NCBI RefSeq assembly: GCF_021390435.2
Contig: NZ_JAJVCN010000003.1
Location: 1,803,501-1,867,500, forward strand
Source: Kibdelosporangium philippinense
GTDB taxonomy: Bacteria > Actinomycetota > Actinomycetes > Mycobacteriales > Pseudonocardiaceae
Length of the DNA stretch: 64,000 nt
Reading direction: 5' to 3'
Each line of letters begins with the position of its first letter. Positions within the stretch are counted from its first letter, which is position 1. Positions 17,623-25,452 of this stretch are shown here, piece by piece. The notes under the pieces are model-generated. The model was not told the DNA's origin, did not search any database, and saw only the letters and a program-made list of their open reading frames with translations. The translations under genes and the position numbers were made by a program.

Positions 17623-18628
17623 TCTCACCAAGATTCTGGTTCGTTTGTTGAGCCGCGAAGCTGCTCGGACGAGCGCTGGTCGATGTGCTGGGGAGTGGTG
17701 AGACCCGGGGAAAGATGGGCGGGGAGCCCTTGGTAGAACTGGATTGCGAAGATCAAGTCCGGACCAGAAGGCTCCCCGTGATTGCGTATCGTGCCATGCT
17801 CGATGTCCCGCGTGAACTGGCCCTCTACCTCAGCCGGCTGCTGCACGCCGAACGCCGCCGACGCGGCACCCGCAAGAACAGCAGGGCGTTGACCTGCTTT
17901 CGCCACGCGGTGCTGGGCCTGCGCTGGTTCCGGCAGAACACCGACGTCCCCGCCCTGGCTCGCGATCACGGCATCTCCCGCGCCACCGGCTACCGCTACT
18001 TGGATGAGGTCGTCATCGTGCTCGCCGAGCAGGCGCCGGACCTGCATGAGGCCCTGCAGCGGGCCAAGGATGAGGGCACGGCCTACGTGATCCTCGATGG
18101 AAAGGTCTTCTCCGCCGATCGCTGTAGCGAGAAAACGTTGAGCGTGAAAGGCGAGCCGATCGACCTGTGGTACTCCGGCAAAGCCCGCGAGCACGGCGGC
18201 AACATCCAAGCGCTGTGCGCGCCGGACGGTTTTCCGTGGTGGGTCTCGGATGTCGAGCCCGGTTCACTCCATGACTTGACCGTGGCGCGCGAGCATGTGC
18301 TGGGTGCGCTGTACTGGGCCGCCTCGCACCTTGATCTGCCGACGCTGGCCGATGGCGGCTACGACGGTGCCGGCATCGGCGTGCACACCCCGGTCAAACA
18401 GCCTGCCGATGGCCAGGTCCTCGACGTGGACACCCGCACACGCAACGCTCTGCTGCGTGGCCTGCGGTGTCTGGGCGAACGTGGTTTCGCCCTGCTCACC
18501 GGACGCTGGCGCAGCCTGCGGCATCTCACCGCCAGCCCCAGCAAGATCGGCGACATCGTCAAAGCCGCCCTTGTCCTCACGCATTTCGAACACGGCAAGA
18601 TCGCGTGAAAGTCGCTGAGATCACCTCA
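17615..18628 (+). mobile_element. IS5-family-like insertion sequence (ends uncertain)
   Basis: About 1 kb carrying one transposase gene between two related ABC gene sets. A possible terminal inverted repeat is TGAGGTAATCTCA (17615-17627) against TGAGATCACCTCA (18616-18628), 12 of 13 bases matching when inverted. Each copy is itself nearly palindromic and the left one includes the permease stop codon, so these may not be the true ends. No clear target duplication is visible. Confidence 0.45.
17778..18608 (+). CDS. Transposase, IS5-like DDE_Tnp_4 family
   Basis: 276-residue transposase. The N-terminal half has an HTH_Tnp_4-type helix-turn-helix (Ala-Leu-Ala-Arg-Asp-His-Gly-Ile-Ser-Arg-Ala-Thr-Gly-Tyr-Arg-Tyr). 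The catalytic part has a first Asp in Val-Ile-Leu-Asp-Gly-Lys, a second in Ala-Asp-Gly-Gly-Tyr-Asp-Gly, and a Glu near the end, consistent with a DDE nuclease. GTG 17778 (Val-Ile-Ala-Tyr-Arg-Ala-Met) matches how relatives begin, and upstream in-frame codons are probably leader. The frame is intact, so the element may be functional. It splits two ABC transport gene sets. Confidence 0.85.
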   Translation: MIAYRAMLDVPRELALYLSRLLHAERRRRGTRKNSRALTCFRHAVLGLRWFRQNTDVPALARDHGISRATGYRYLDEVVIVLAEQAPDLHEALQRAKDEGTAYVILDGKVFSADRCSEKTLSVKGEPIDLWYSGKAREHGGNIQALCAPDGFPWWVSDVEPGSLHDLTVAREHVLGALYWAASHLDLPTLADGGYDGAGIGVHTPVKQPADGQVLDVDTRTRNALLRGLRCLGERGFALLTGRWRSLRHLTASPSKIGDIVKAALVLTHFEHGKIA

Positions 18629-18868
18629 CTGCACTGGCAGTCTGATTCCAACATCGGCTAGATCCAGAAGTTTGCCAACAGCTACCGCCAGACCACGCAG
18701 ACGGTTACTCCATTTGGTGTTTTAGACCGATTGACTGATCGAAATGTGCGACGAGAAACCGGACGGCAACCCATTGTGACTAGCCGGTAGTCGGTCATAG
18801 AGTCTCGCCGGTACGTCGGGGAGCGACCTTGCGAAACATTCACATCAGCAAGAACTCGAGGAGAGGCA

Positions 18869-19900
18869 ATGCCTAGACGCGGCGACATTCGGTCGCGCGT
18901 GTGGATCCCGATCATGGCCACAACCGTCGCCCTGCTGACCGCGATCGGCGGCTGCGGCGCGCTGGACGGCTCGTCGAACAACCCGAGCGGTGGCGGCTCG
19001 GGCACGACCGGGCCGATCGAAAAGCCCAAGCTCAGAGTCGGCCTGCTACCCGTTGTCGACGTCGCCCCGCTGTACCAGGCGGTCGAGAAGGGGTACTTCA
19101 GAGAGCAGGGCCTGGACGTCGAGCCGGTCGTGGTGGCCAGTGGTCCCAAGGCGGTGGAGAGCGTGATCTCCGGCGAGATCGACATCGCCTTCACCAGCTA
19201 CCCCGGCGCGTTCGTCGCGCAGTCGAAGGGCGTGGCCAATCTGAAGATCGTGGCCGACGCGTACGCGGCCAGACCAGGCCATCTCGCGCTTGTCGCGATC
19301 ACGTCGCCGACGGCGAAGATCAAGAAACCCGAGGACGTCGCGGAGAAGAAGATCGCGGTGACCAGTAAGGGTTCCATCTCCGACCTCGGCGTGATGTCGG
19401 TGCTGTCCGCGCAGAACATCCCAGTGGACAAGATCCAGTGGGTGCCGATGCCGTTCCAGGACATGGGCCCGGCGATGAAGAGCGGCAACATCGACGGCGC
19501 GGTCGTCGCCGAGCCGTGGCGCACCAGGACGGCCAAGGAGTTCGGCGCGATGACGATCGTCGACGTCTCCTCGGGTCCGACGGCCAACATCTCGATGTCC
19601 GGCTGGGCCGCGACGGACAAGCTGACCAGCGCGAACCCCCACACGTTCGCCGCGTTCCAGCGCGGGCTGAACAAGGGCGTCGCGGACGTGAAGAAGGACC
19701 GCACGGTCCTCGAGCCGATCCTCAAGACGCACATCCGGATCGACGAGCAGACCGCGCCGCTGGTCACCATCGCGGACTACCCGGAGCGCGCCGACGCGAT
19801 CCGGCTGCAGCGGGTCGCCGACCTGATGCTCGAGTTCAAGGTGATCGGTGAGCGTCTCGACGTCAGCAAGATGCTGCTGGAGCCGACCGCGACGAACTGA
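18869..19900 (+). CDS. ABC transporter substrate-binding lipoprotein B (SsuA/NMT1-like)
   Basis: 343-residue lipoprotein, lipobox Ile-Gly-Gly-Cys (Cys29), followed by a Gly/Ser linker. The ligand domain shows Pro-Leu-Tyr-Gln-Ala-Val-Glu-Lys-Gly-Tyr-Phe, Ser-Gly-Glu-Ile-Asp-Ile-Ala-Phe and Ala-Glu-Pro-Trp-Arg. It is paralogous to the proteins at 15216 and 23146. GAGGAGAGGC precedes ATG 18869. A strong terminator hairpin follows at 19925, so most transcripts may stop before the permeases. That is the usual way of making more binding protein than transporter. Confidence 0.9.
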   Translation: MPRRGDIRSRVWIPIMATTVALLTAIGGCGALDGSSNNPSGGGSGTTGPIEKPKLRVGLLPVVDVAPLYQAVEKGYFREQGLDVEPVVVASGPKAVESVISGEIDIAFTSYPGAFVAQSKGVANLKIVADAYAARPGHLALVAITSPTAKIKKPEDVAEKKIAVTSKGSISDLGVMSVLSAQNIPVDKIQWVPMPFQDMGPAMKSGNIDGAVVAEPWRTRTAKEFGAMTIVDVSSGPTANISMSGWAATDKLTSANPHTFAAFQRGLNKGVADVKKDRTVLEPILKTHIRIDEQTAPLVTIADYPERADAIRLQRVADLMLEFKVIGERLDVSKMLLEPTATN

Positions 19901-19924
19901 TCCGATGCGCACCAGAACTCTGTC

Positions 19925-19953
19925 AAGCCCGGGGATCACACATCCCCGGGCTT
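19925..19953 (+). terminator. Hairpin after binding-protein gene B
   Basis: Perfect 11-bp stem, AAGCCCGGGGA (19925-19935) with TCCCCGGGCTT (19943-19953), 7-nt loop, 25 bases after the stop. It lies inside the transporter cluster and so may be an attenuating terminator. Confidence 0.75.
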
Positions 19954-20242
19954 GTTCAGTTGATCAGGGTGATGATGGGTCGCGCGCAGTAACTGTGTCC
20001 GGCTGGACGGAGCAGCCCGCTGCTCCTGTGCGACTAGGCCGAATGGCCGGATTTCCATACCGTGATGGGTTGACGGAACGTGAGCAATTTGTCGAAAACC
20101 ATCGCCAGTCTTTAGAGTGACCCCCTGGCATCGCCGGGTGACCCGCCTTCCAACCGCTCATGGAGTTCGGTGTGTTCATCTCCGCAGCGTCGCCGCCCGA
20201 CGCCGCACCCTTGATTGTGATTCCGTCTGCAGGTGAGCCGGG
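19954..20242. other. Leader region before permease B1
   Basis: About 290 bases with no convincing gene. Short open frames here have no supporting bias. GAGCCGGG before GTG 20243 is the ribosome binding site. A separate promoter for permease B1 may lie here because a terminator precedes it. Confidence 0.5.
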
Positions 20243-21040
20243 GTGATCCGGTTTCTTCGCGGCCTGGTGGGGATCGTGGTCATCCTCGCCGCGTGGCAGC
20301 TCGGTTCGTTCGCCGGGCTCTTCCCGCAGGACTACATCCCGCCGCCGACCACGGTCATCCCCCGGATGTTCGAGCTGTTCGGGCCGACCTTCAACGCGGC
20401 CGATTCGAGTTCGACCAGCAGCCACTTCATCTCCGACCTGGTCGCGACCATGCTGACCTGGCTGCTGGCGCTGCTGATCGCGATCGGCATCGCGGTCCCG
20501 CTCGGCCTGCTGCTCGGCAGCATCCCCTCGGTCCGGGTGGCCACCAGGGTGATCATCGAGTTCCTCCGGCCGATCCCGTCAGTCGCGATCATCCCGCTGA
20601 TCATCGTGATGCTCGGCTCCGGCGTGGAAACCAAGATCACCCTCGCGGTCTACGCGGCGGTCTGGCCGATCCTGTTCAACACGATCTACGCGCTGGACGA
20701 GATCGACCCGCTGCTGCTGGACACCGCGCGGTCGTTTGGTCTCGGCAAGGCACGCACCATGTTCACCGTCGGCCTGCCGCACGCGGCGCCGTTCATCTTC
20801 ACCGGTGTCCGGCTGGCCAGTGCGGTGATCCTGATCGTGGTGATCAGCGTCGAATACCTGGCCGGTGGCGTGATCGGAGTCGGCAAGTTCACGCTGGACT
20901 GGGCCAGCGGCTCTGGCCGCCAGGACGTGATCCTCGCGGTGACGATCCTGGCAGGCGTGATCGGCTACCTGCTTGACGGCGGATTCCTGAAACTGCAGCG
21001 GGTGCTGTTCAAGTGGAACACCGTGGAGGCGGGCAAATGA
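20243..21040 (+). CDS. ABC transporter permease B1 (SsuC/TauC type)
   Basis: 265-residue membrane permease closely resembling permease A1. Both share a Glu-Phe-Leu-Arg-Pro-Ile-Pro-Ser-Val-Ala stretch and a Val-Trp-Pro-Ile-Leu-Phe-Asn-Thr-Ile-Tyr stretch almost unchanged, which supports tandem duplication. The EAA-like loop is Thr-Ala-Arg-Ser-Phe-Gly-Leu-Gly-Lys. GTG 20243 begins Met-Ile-Arg-Phe-Leu-Arg-Gly-Leu. Its stop overlaps permease B2 by 4 bp (ATGA), so B1, B2 and the ATPase form one translation unit. Confidence 0.9.
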   Translation: MIRFLRGLVGIVVILAAWQLGSFAGLFPQDYIPPPTTVIPRMFELFGPTFNAADSSSTSSHFISDLVATMLTWLLALLIAIGIAVPLGLLLGSIPSVRVATRVIIEFLRPIPSVAIIPLIIVMLGSGVETKITLAVYAAVWPILFNTIYALDEIDPLLLDTARSFGLGKARTMFTVGLPHAAPFIFTGVRLASAVILIVVISVEYLAGGVIGVGKFTLDWASGSGRQDVILAVTILAGVIGYLLDGGFLKLQRVLFKWNTVEAGK

Positions 21041-21849
21041 CGCAGCTACGAGGGCTCGCGCAGCGCTGGGTCGTGTTCGTCGGTGTGCTGGTGGTCTGGC
21101 AGCTGCTGACGATGGCGAGCGGGTCGAAGTTCTTCCCGACCCCGGTATCGATCGTCGAAGCCGGTGCCGGGCTGTGGTTCGGCGGGCCCGCGTCCCAGCT
21201 TGGCTTGCACGACAACGTGTTCACGCACATCCTGCCCAGCCTCGGCAGGCTGCTGACCGGCTGGCTCGGCGCCGCGGTCGTCGGGATCACGCTGGGCATC
21301 GCGCTCGGCCGCTCGAAGCACGGCGTCGACTACTTCGGACCGTTGTTCGCGTTCCTGCGGTCCATTCCGCCGGTCTTGCTGCTGCCGTTCTTCATGGTGA
21401 TCTTCGGTATCGACTCGCCGCAGAAGATCGCGCTCATCGCGTTTGGCGCGCTCTGGCCGATCCTGCTGAACTCGGTGGACGGCGCCCGCTCGGTGGACGC
21501 GGTGAAGACCGACACCGCGCGGTCCTTCCGTGTCCCCCGCAGTCAGTGGATCTTCATGGTGGTGCTGCCAGCCGCGTTGCCGAAGATCTTCGCCGGACTG
21601 CGGGTGTCGCTGTCACTGTCGTTGGTGCTGATGGTGATCTCGGAGCTGGTTGGCGCGGCCACCGGCATGGGCACCCAACTGGTCGACGCGCAGCGCCAGT
21701 ACGAGTACACCGACATGTGGGCGATCATCATGCTCCTCGGCGTGCTCGGATATGCCCTGAACAGCCTGTTGCTGCTGCTGGAGCGGCGCGTGCTCGCATG
21801 GCAACCCACCCGAAACGCGCGAACGAGTACCGTTAAAACCGGAGGCTGA
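21037..21849 (+). CDS. ABC transporter permease B2 (SsuC/TauC type)
   Basis: 270-residue membrane permease, the counterpart of A2. It shares Val-Trp-Gln-Leu near the start, Phe-Phe-Pro-Thr-Pro, and Val-Leu-Pro-Ala-Ala-Leu-Pro-Lys-Ile-Phe-Ala-Gly-Leu-Arg before the last membrane segments. ATG 21037 overlaps the B1 stop; an earlier in-frame start at 21013 would overlap B1 more deeply and has no better ribosome binding site. The ATPase gene starts 6 bp after the stop with a GGAGG site between. Confidence 0.9.
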   Translation: MTQLRGLAQRWVVFVGVLVVWQLLTMASGSKFFPTPVSIVEAGAGLWFGGPASQLGLHDNVFTHILPSLGRLLTGWLGAAVVGITLGIALGRSKHGVDYFGPLFAFLRSIPPVLLLPFFMVIFGIDSPQKIALIAFGALWPILLNSVDGARSVDAVKTDTARSFRVPRSQWIFMVVLPAALPKIFAGLRVSLSLSLVLMVISELVGAATGMGTQLVDAQRQYEYTDMWAIIMLLGVLGYALNSLLLLLERRVLAWQPTRNARTSTVKTGG

Positions 21850-21855
21850 ACTTAT

Positions 21856-22743
21856 ATGACGACGCCAATGCTGGAAGTCGCCGACCTTCGGCACACGTAC
21901 GGCTCCGGGCCGACCGCGCACACCGCGGTACAGAACCTCACCTTCGAAGTGGCCACTGGCGAACTCGCGTGCATCGTCGGCCCGTCGGGCTGTGGCAAGT
22001 CGACGTTGCTGCGTTGCATAGCCGGGCTGATCAAGCCGTCAGCGGGCACAGTCTCGTTGCACGGCGACAAGATCGACCGCACACCGGAAGACCTCGCGGT
22101 GGTCTTCCAGGACTACAGCCGTTCGCTGTTCCCATGGCTTTCGGTACGCGGCAACGTCGAGTTCCCGTTGCGCTCGCGTGGCGTCTCGCGCGCCGACCGC
22201 CGTAAGCGCGCAGAGGAAGCGTTGGAATGGGTCGGCCTGTCCGGCGCGGGCGCGAAGTACCCGTGGCAGCTCTCGGGCGGCATGCAGCAGCGCGTATCGA
22301 TCGCGCGCGCGTTGGCGTGCCAGCCTTCATTGCTGTTGATGGACGAACCGTTCGCGTCGGTCGACGCGCAGACCCGGTTCGAGTTGGAGGACCTGCTGCT
22401 GCGCGTGCGCCACGAGCACGAGAGCACGGTTCTGCTTGTCACGCACGACATCGACGAGAGCGTGTACCTCGGTGACCGTGTGCTTGTGCTGTCCAAGTCG
22501 CCCGCGTCGATCGTGGCTGACCTGACCGTCGATCTGCCCGCCAAGCGCGACCAGATCACGACCCGCGAGTCGAAGAACTTCGTCGCTCTGCGCGGCGAAG
22601 TCGCCAGGCTCCTGCACAACCAGCCAGCAGCGGAGGAGCCGGAGCCGGTCAAGCGGCCGACTCCGTCCTCAGCGGACGAGCAGGCCGCAGCGCAGCGTTT
22701 CCTCGAAGCCGAGCGTGAGCAAACCAAGCAGGCCAGCCACTAA
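21856..22743 (+). CDS. ABC transporter ATP-binding protein (SsuB/TauB type)
   Basis: 295-residue cytoplasmic ATPase that drives import. Walker A is Gly-Pro-Ser-Gly-Cys-Gly-Lys-Ser-Thr (about 43-51). The Q-loop has Val-Phe-Gln-Asp-Tyr-Ser-Arg. The signature is Leu-Ser-Gly-Gly-Met-Gln-Gln-Arg, Walker B Leu-Leu-Leu-Met-Asp-Glu-Pro, and the switch is Val-Thr-His-Asp-Ile-Asp-Glu. A 40-residue charged, Pro/Glu-rich tail extends past the usual end. It is the only ATPase for two permease pairs and three binding proteins in the window. GGAGG sits just before ATG 21856. A terminator-like hairpin follows at 22777. Confidence 0.93.
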   Translation: MTTPMLEVADLRHTYGSGPTAHTAVQNLTFEVATGELACIVGPSGCGKSTLLRCIAGLIKPSAGTVSLHGDKIDRTPEDLAVVFQDYSRSLFPWLSVRGNVEFPLRSRGVSRADRRKRAEEALEWVGLSGAGAKYPWQLSGGMQQRVSIARALACQPSLLLMDEPFASVDAQTRFELEDLLLRVRHEHESTVLLVTHDIDESVYLGDRVLVLSKSPASIVADLTVDLPAKRDQITTRESKNFVALRGEVARLLHNQPAAEEPEPVKRPTPSSADEQAAAQRFLEAEREQTKQASH

Positions 22744-23145
22744 GCCGTTTTAGACGGTCCACAAAGGACATTTTCAGCACTGGCGACGAGAATGCTCGTT
22801 GCCAGTGCGGCCCAACTCGTGAACCGATCAGCCGCGCCGGACGTGATGGTGAATGCGAGCGCGCGCCGAGCACGAGAACGAGGTCGAATGGACCGAGAAC
22901 TGCTCCGCTTGTACCAATGATCATATTTGTCGACGGCTGCAGATTCCTGCAAGCAGACCCGCGCCGCGACAAAGACAGAAGAGCAGTTCAGCCCTGCCGT
23001 GATCACCAAAGACCGGCACGCTGAACACCTGTCAATGATCAACCGGATGGTGTATAAAACACCGGACAAGAACACGTGGGGTGACTGATCGTGTCGCCCG
23101 TGTTTCGGCTGTTCCAGATCCTCACACTCAGATAAGGCATCACAC
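22744..23145 (+). other. Gene-free stretch before binding-protein gene C
   Basis: About 400 bases with no convincing reading frame. It begins with the hairpin 22777-22808 and should contain the promoter of the lipoprotein gene at 23146. A small AT-rich palindromic spot GGTGTATAAAACACC at 23048-23062 is the only other structure seen. Confidence 0.5.
22777..22808 (+). terminator. Hairpin after the ABC ATPase gene
   Basis: Arms 22777-22790 and 22795-22808 form a 14-bp stem with one G-T wobble and a 4-nt loop, 34 bases past the ATPase stop. Confidence 0.72.
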
Positions 23146-24177
23146 ATGCTTGGACGAGGCAGTAGGTCTGTACACACTCGACGCGCCGCGCTAAGCGTCC
23201 TAGGGTCCGCGGGCCTGCTCGCGACACTGAGCGGCTGCGGACTTCTAGGCGGCGAATCGAAAACTGACGGTGGCGGCGGTGGCGGCGGCAACGGTCAGTT
23301 GGAACGCACACAAATAACGGTCGGCGCGATGCCAATCATAGATTCGGCGCCGATCCACATAGCAGCCCAGAAAGGCTTCTTCAAAGAGCAAGGGCTTGAC
23401 GTCAAACTGGAAACGGTGACCGGAGCGGCAACAGCGATCCCCAAGCTGCTCAACGGAGAGCTCCAATTCACCTACGGAGCATACGTCCCAGTGTTCCAAG
23501 CACAATCAAAAGGAACCGGAGACTTCAAGTTCGTAGCAGACAGCTACCAAACGGCAGAGAACATCTTCGTGATAATGGTAGCGGCGAACTCCCCAATAAA
23601 GACGCCGAAAGACCTCGAACACAAGAAGATAGCGACAAACACGAAGAACAGCATCACAGACCTGTTGGCAAAGTCCGCGATGGAAACAGCAGGCGTAAAC
23701 CACTCGACGGTCGAATGGGTCGAGTTCCCCTTCCCAGACATGCAATCCAAGCTGGAAGCCAACCAGATCGACGCGGCAGTCATCCTGGAACCCTTCGTGA
23801 CACAGGCAGCACGCGGGATCGGAGCAGTCCCGATCCTGGACACCTCCCAAGGCCCAACATCAAACTTCCCCATCTCCGGCTACACAGGAATGGCGAAATT
23901 CGTAGCGGAAAACCCGAAGACAACGGAAGCATTCCGCCGAGCCCTGGTAAAGGCCTCGGAATTAGCACGCGACCGAACCGAAGTAGAAAACGCGGTGATG
24001 GCCTACGCGAAGCTGGAAAGGCAAGTGGCACAACTGGTCCGGATCGGAACATTCCCAACAAGCGTCGACCGAACCCGCCTACAGCGAACAGTAGACCTAA
24101 TGAAGCAATACAACATGTTGGCCCCCAACGCAAACATAAACCTAGAAACAATGATCTTCACCCCACCAACAAGCTAA
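23146..24177 (+). CDS. ABC transporter substrate-binding lipoprotein C (SsuA/NMT1-like)
   Basis: 343-residue lipoprotein with a twin-arginine-like start (Thr-Arg-Arg-Ala-Ala-Leu), lipobox Leu-Ser-Gly-Cys (Cys31) and a poly-Gly linker. The ligand domain has Ala-Ala-Gln-Lys-Gly-Phe-Phe-Lys-Glu-Gln-Gly-Leu-Asp, Asn-Gly-Glu-Leu-Gln-Phe-Thr-Tyr-Gly and Leu-Glu-Pro-Phe-Val-Thr. It lies after the ATPase terminator with about 400 bp of its own upstream DNA, so it is likely expressed separately. From about 23500 onward the gene favours A-ending codons (GCA, CCA, ACA, GGA, GTA) unlike its two paralogues, which hints at a different history or lower expression. Its ligand may differ. Confidence 0.9.
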   Translation: MLGRGSRSVHTRRAALSVLGSAGLLATLSGCGLLGGESKTDGGGGGGGNGQLERTQITVGAMPIIDSAPIHIAAQKGFFKEQGLDVKLETVTGAATAIPKLLNGELQFTYGAYVPVFQAQSKGTGDFKFVADSYQTAENIFVIMVAANSPIKTPKDLEHKKIATNTKNSITDLLAKSAMETAGVNHSTVEWVEFPFPDMQSKLEANQIDAAVILEPFVTQAARGIGAVPILDTSQGPTSNFPISGYTGMAKFVAENPKTTEAFRRALVKASELARDRTEVENAVMAYAKLERQVAQLVRIGTFPTSVDRTRLQRTVDLMKQYNMLAPNANINLETMIFTPPTS

Positions 24178-24183
24178 CCCCCA

Positions 24184-24745
24184 CGCGTGGACACGCACGT
24201 TCTCGCGTGTGCACGCACGTTCTCGCGTGTGCACGCACGTTCTCGCGTGTGCACGCGCGTCCTCGCGTGTCCACCGGCTCCGTCATGGTGTGTTGAACAC
24301 GCGAGCGGCGCACGGGGAGAAGCAACCGCGCTGGAAGCGAGTCGAGCAGTTTGACACACCGTGACGGAACGGTGGACACGCGCCAGGGCGGAGCAATGCC
24401 AGACACCGTCCGGTGGAAGCCCCGACTCTTTACGGCCCGGCGATACCGACAGGCCCGGCCCCTTCGGCTGCCTTTGACGTCCAGCCGGGTTGGCTGGGAT
24501 GAACTACCGCGTGTCCGCCCCACCGGCACGGCGAGTCAAACTGCTCGACTCGCCACCAGCCTGCCTGCTCGCCACCGTGCGCCGCTCGCGCGTTCAACAC
24601 GCCATGCCGGAGCGGCAGACACGCGCGGGCACCCGTCACTGACTCCCCGCCTGCTCGCTTCGCTCACGGCGATACGTCATTGTGCTACCGGGTGCACGCC
24701 ACACATTCCAGGCCCAACCCTTCATCCCCTCAACCAACGTGAGGT
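24184..24745 (+). repeat. Nested inverted-repeat element, copy 1
   Basis: About 480 bp (24262-24743) nearly identical to 43717-44196. It is preceded by three 20-bp tandem units of the type CACGCACGTTCTCGCGTGTG (from 24192; two shorter related units in copy 2). Internally, 24286-24360 is an imperfect reverse complement of 24531-24604, and bases around 24265-24290 also pair with 24352-24383, so alternative hairpins are possible. Open frames within it are overlapping and show no codon bias. No transposase. It may be a MITE-like element or a structured RNA. Confidence 0.8.
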
Positions 24746-24816
24746 AAACCGCCCAACCCCTCACGTAAAGTGGGTAAGACTCTGGGCTCGCGAGGTTGTC
24801 GCTGTTAGCTGGGTGT

Positions 24817-25386
24817 TCAGCGCCAGCGGAAATGCCAGCGGCGCAAGCGAATCAGCCCCCGCGAAAGCTGCGGCAAGGTCCCCGGGATCCGTGGGCAGAA
24901 CGACCTGTGCTCGTTGGCGATCACTAGAGCGTGATGCAACTCCGTCGGTGGGGCCGACACCGACAGCATCATTTCCCGCGCCCCCAGCATCACCAGGGTT
25001 GCCCCGAACCGGTCCTCCCAACTGCGCAGGATCGCCGACATCCCTGGCCTGCCAAGGCGAGCGGGCACGTCGGCCGGGCGGTTGGCCTCGACTAAACCCA
25101 GGCGGTAGGCGGGCCGCTTGTTCGCCAGCATCACAGCCCCCGTGATGCCTGCTTCGGCCTGTGGGTCGTGCCGGTCCACAGCCCTACGGGCAGATTCGGG
25201 CACGAAGCTGACCTCCGGTGGGATGCCGAGGCCGCCTGCTGGCACGAGCACCGGCCACAAGCGGGTCCTTGGGTAGTCCGCGACCCGGTCGAGGTACGCG
25301 TGCGGATCCGTCAGCACCGCGTCGGTCAACCAGATCTCACCGTGCCAGCTGCCCAGTGCCGCCGGAGCGATCGTCATAGCCGTCAT
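24817..25386 (-). CDS. DUF4253 domain protein, probably SOS-controlled
   Basis: 189-residue soluble protein. The C-terminal half matches DUF4253: Arg-Leu-Gly-Leu-Val-Glu-Ala-Asn-Arg-Pro-Ala-Asp, then Leu-Arg-Ser-Trp-Glu-Asp-Arg-Phe-Gly-Ala, then a Pro-Pro-Thr segment and Glu-His-Arg-Ser-Phe-Cys-Pro. The biochemical role of DUF4253 is unknown. ATG 25386 has GAGGGG 6 nt upstream; longer in-frame starts would place the operator inside the gene. A perfect LexA-type box overlaps the promoter just upstream. XPB helicase is the upstream neighbour on the same strand (66 bp gap). The tail differs from the common Trp-x-Phe-Trp-Trp ending of relatives. Confidence 0.8.
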   Translation of the reverse strand: MTAMTIAPAALGSWHGEIWLTDAVLTDPHAYLDRVADYPRTRLWPVLVPAGGLGIPPEVSFVPESARRAVDRHDPQAEAGITGAVMLANKRPAYRLGLVEANRPADVPARLGRPGMSAILRSWEDRFGATLVMLGAREMMLSVSAPPTELHHALVIANEHRSFCPRIPGTLPQLSRGLIRLRRWHFRWR

Positions 25387-25402
25387 AGCGAACCCCTCGC
25401 CT

Positions 25403-25446
25403 TCGAACGTGTGTTCGAATATAACCGTAGCGGAGGGGTCCGACAA
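25403..25446 (-). promoter_or_regulatory. SOS (LexA) box with sigma70-type promoter for the DUF4253 gene
   Basis: On the minus strand a -35 TTGTCG (25441-25446) and a -10 TATATT (25418-25423) are separated by exactly 17 bases. Next to the -10 lies TTCGAACACACGTTCGAA (25402-25419), an 18-bp perfect palindrome. It contains TCGAAC-N4-GTTCGA, the mycobacterial/Gram-positive SOS box without a mismatch. It ends 16 bases before the start codon. Confidence 0.85.
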
Positions 25447-25452
25447 TCCGGG

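Noticed and set aside
23048-23062. Small AT-rich palindrome GGTGTATAAAACACC as an operator
   Set aside because: Only 5-bp arms; no related site before the other binding-protein genes.
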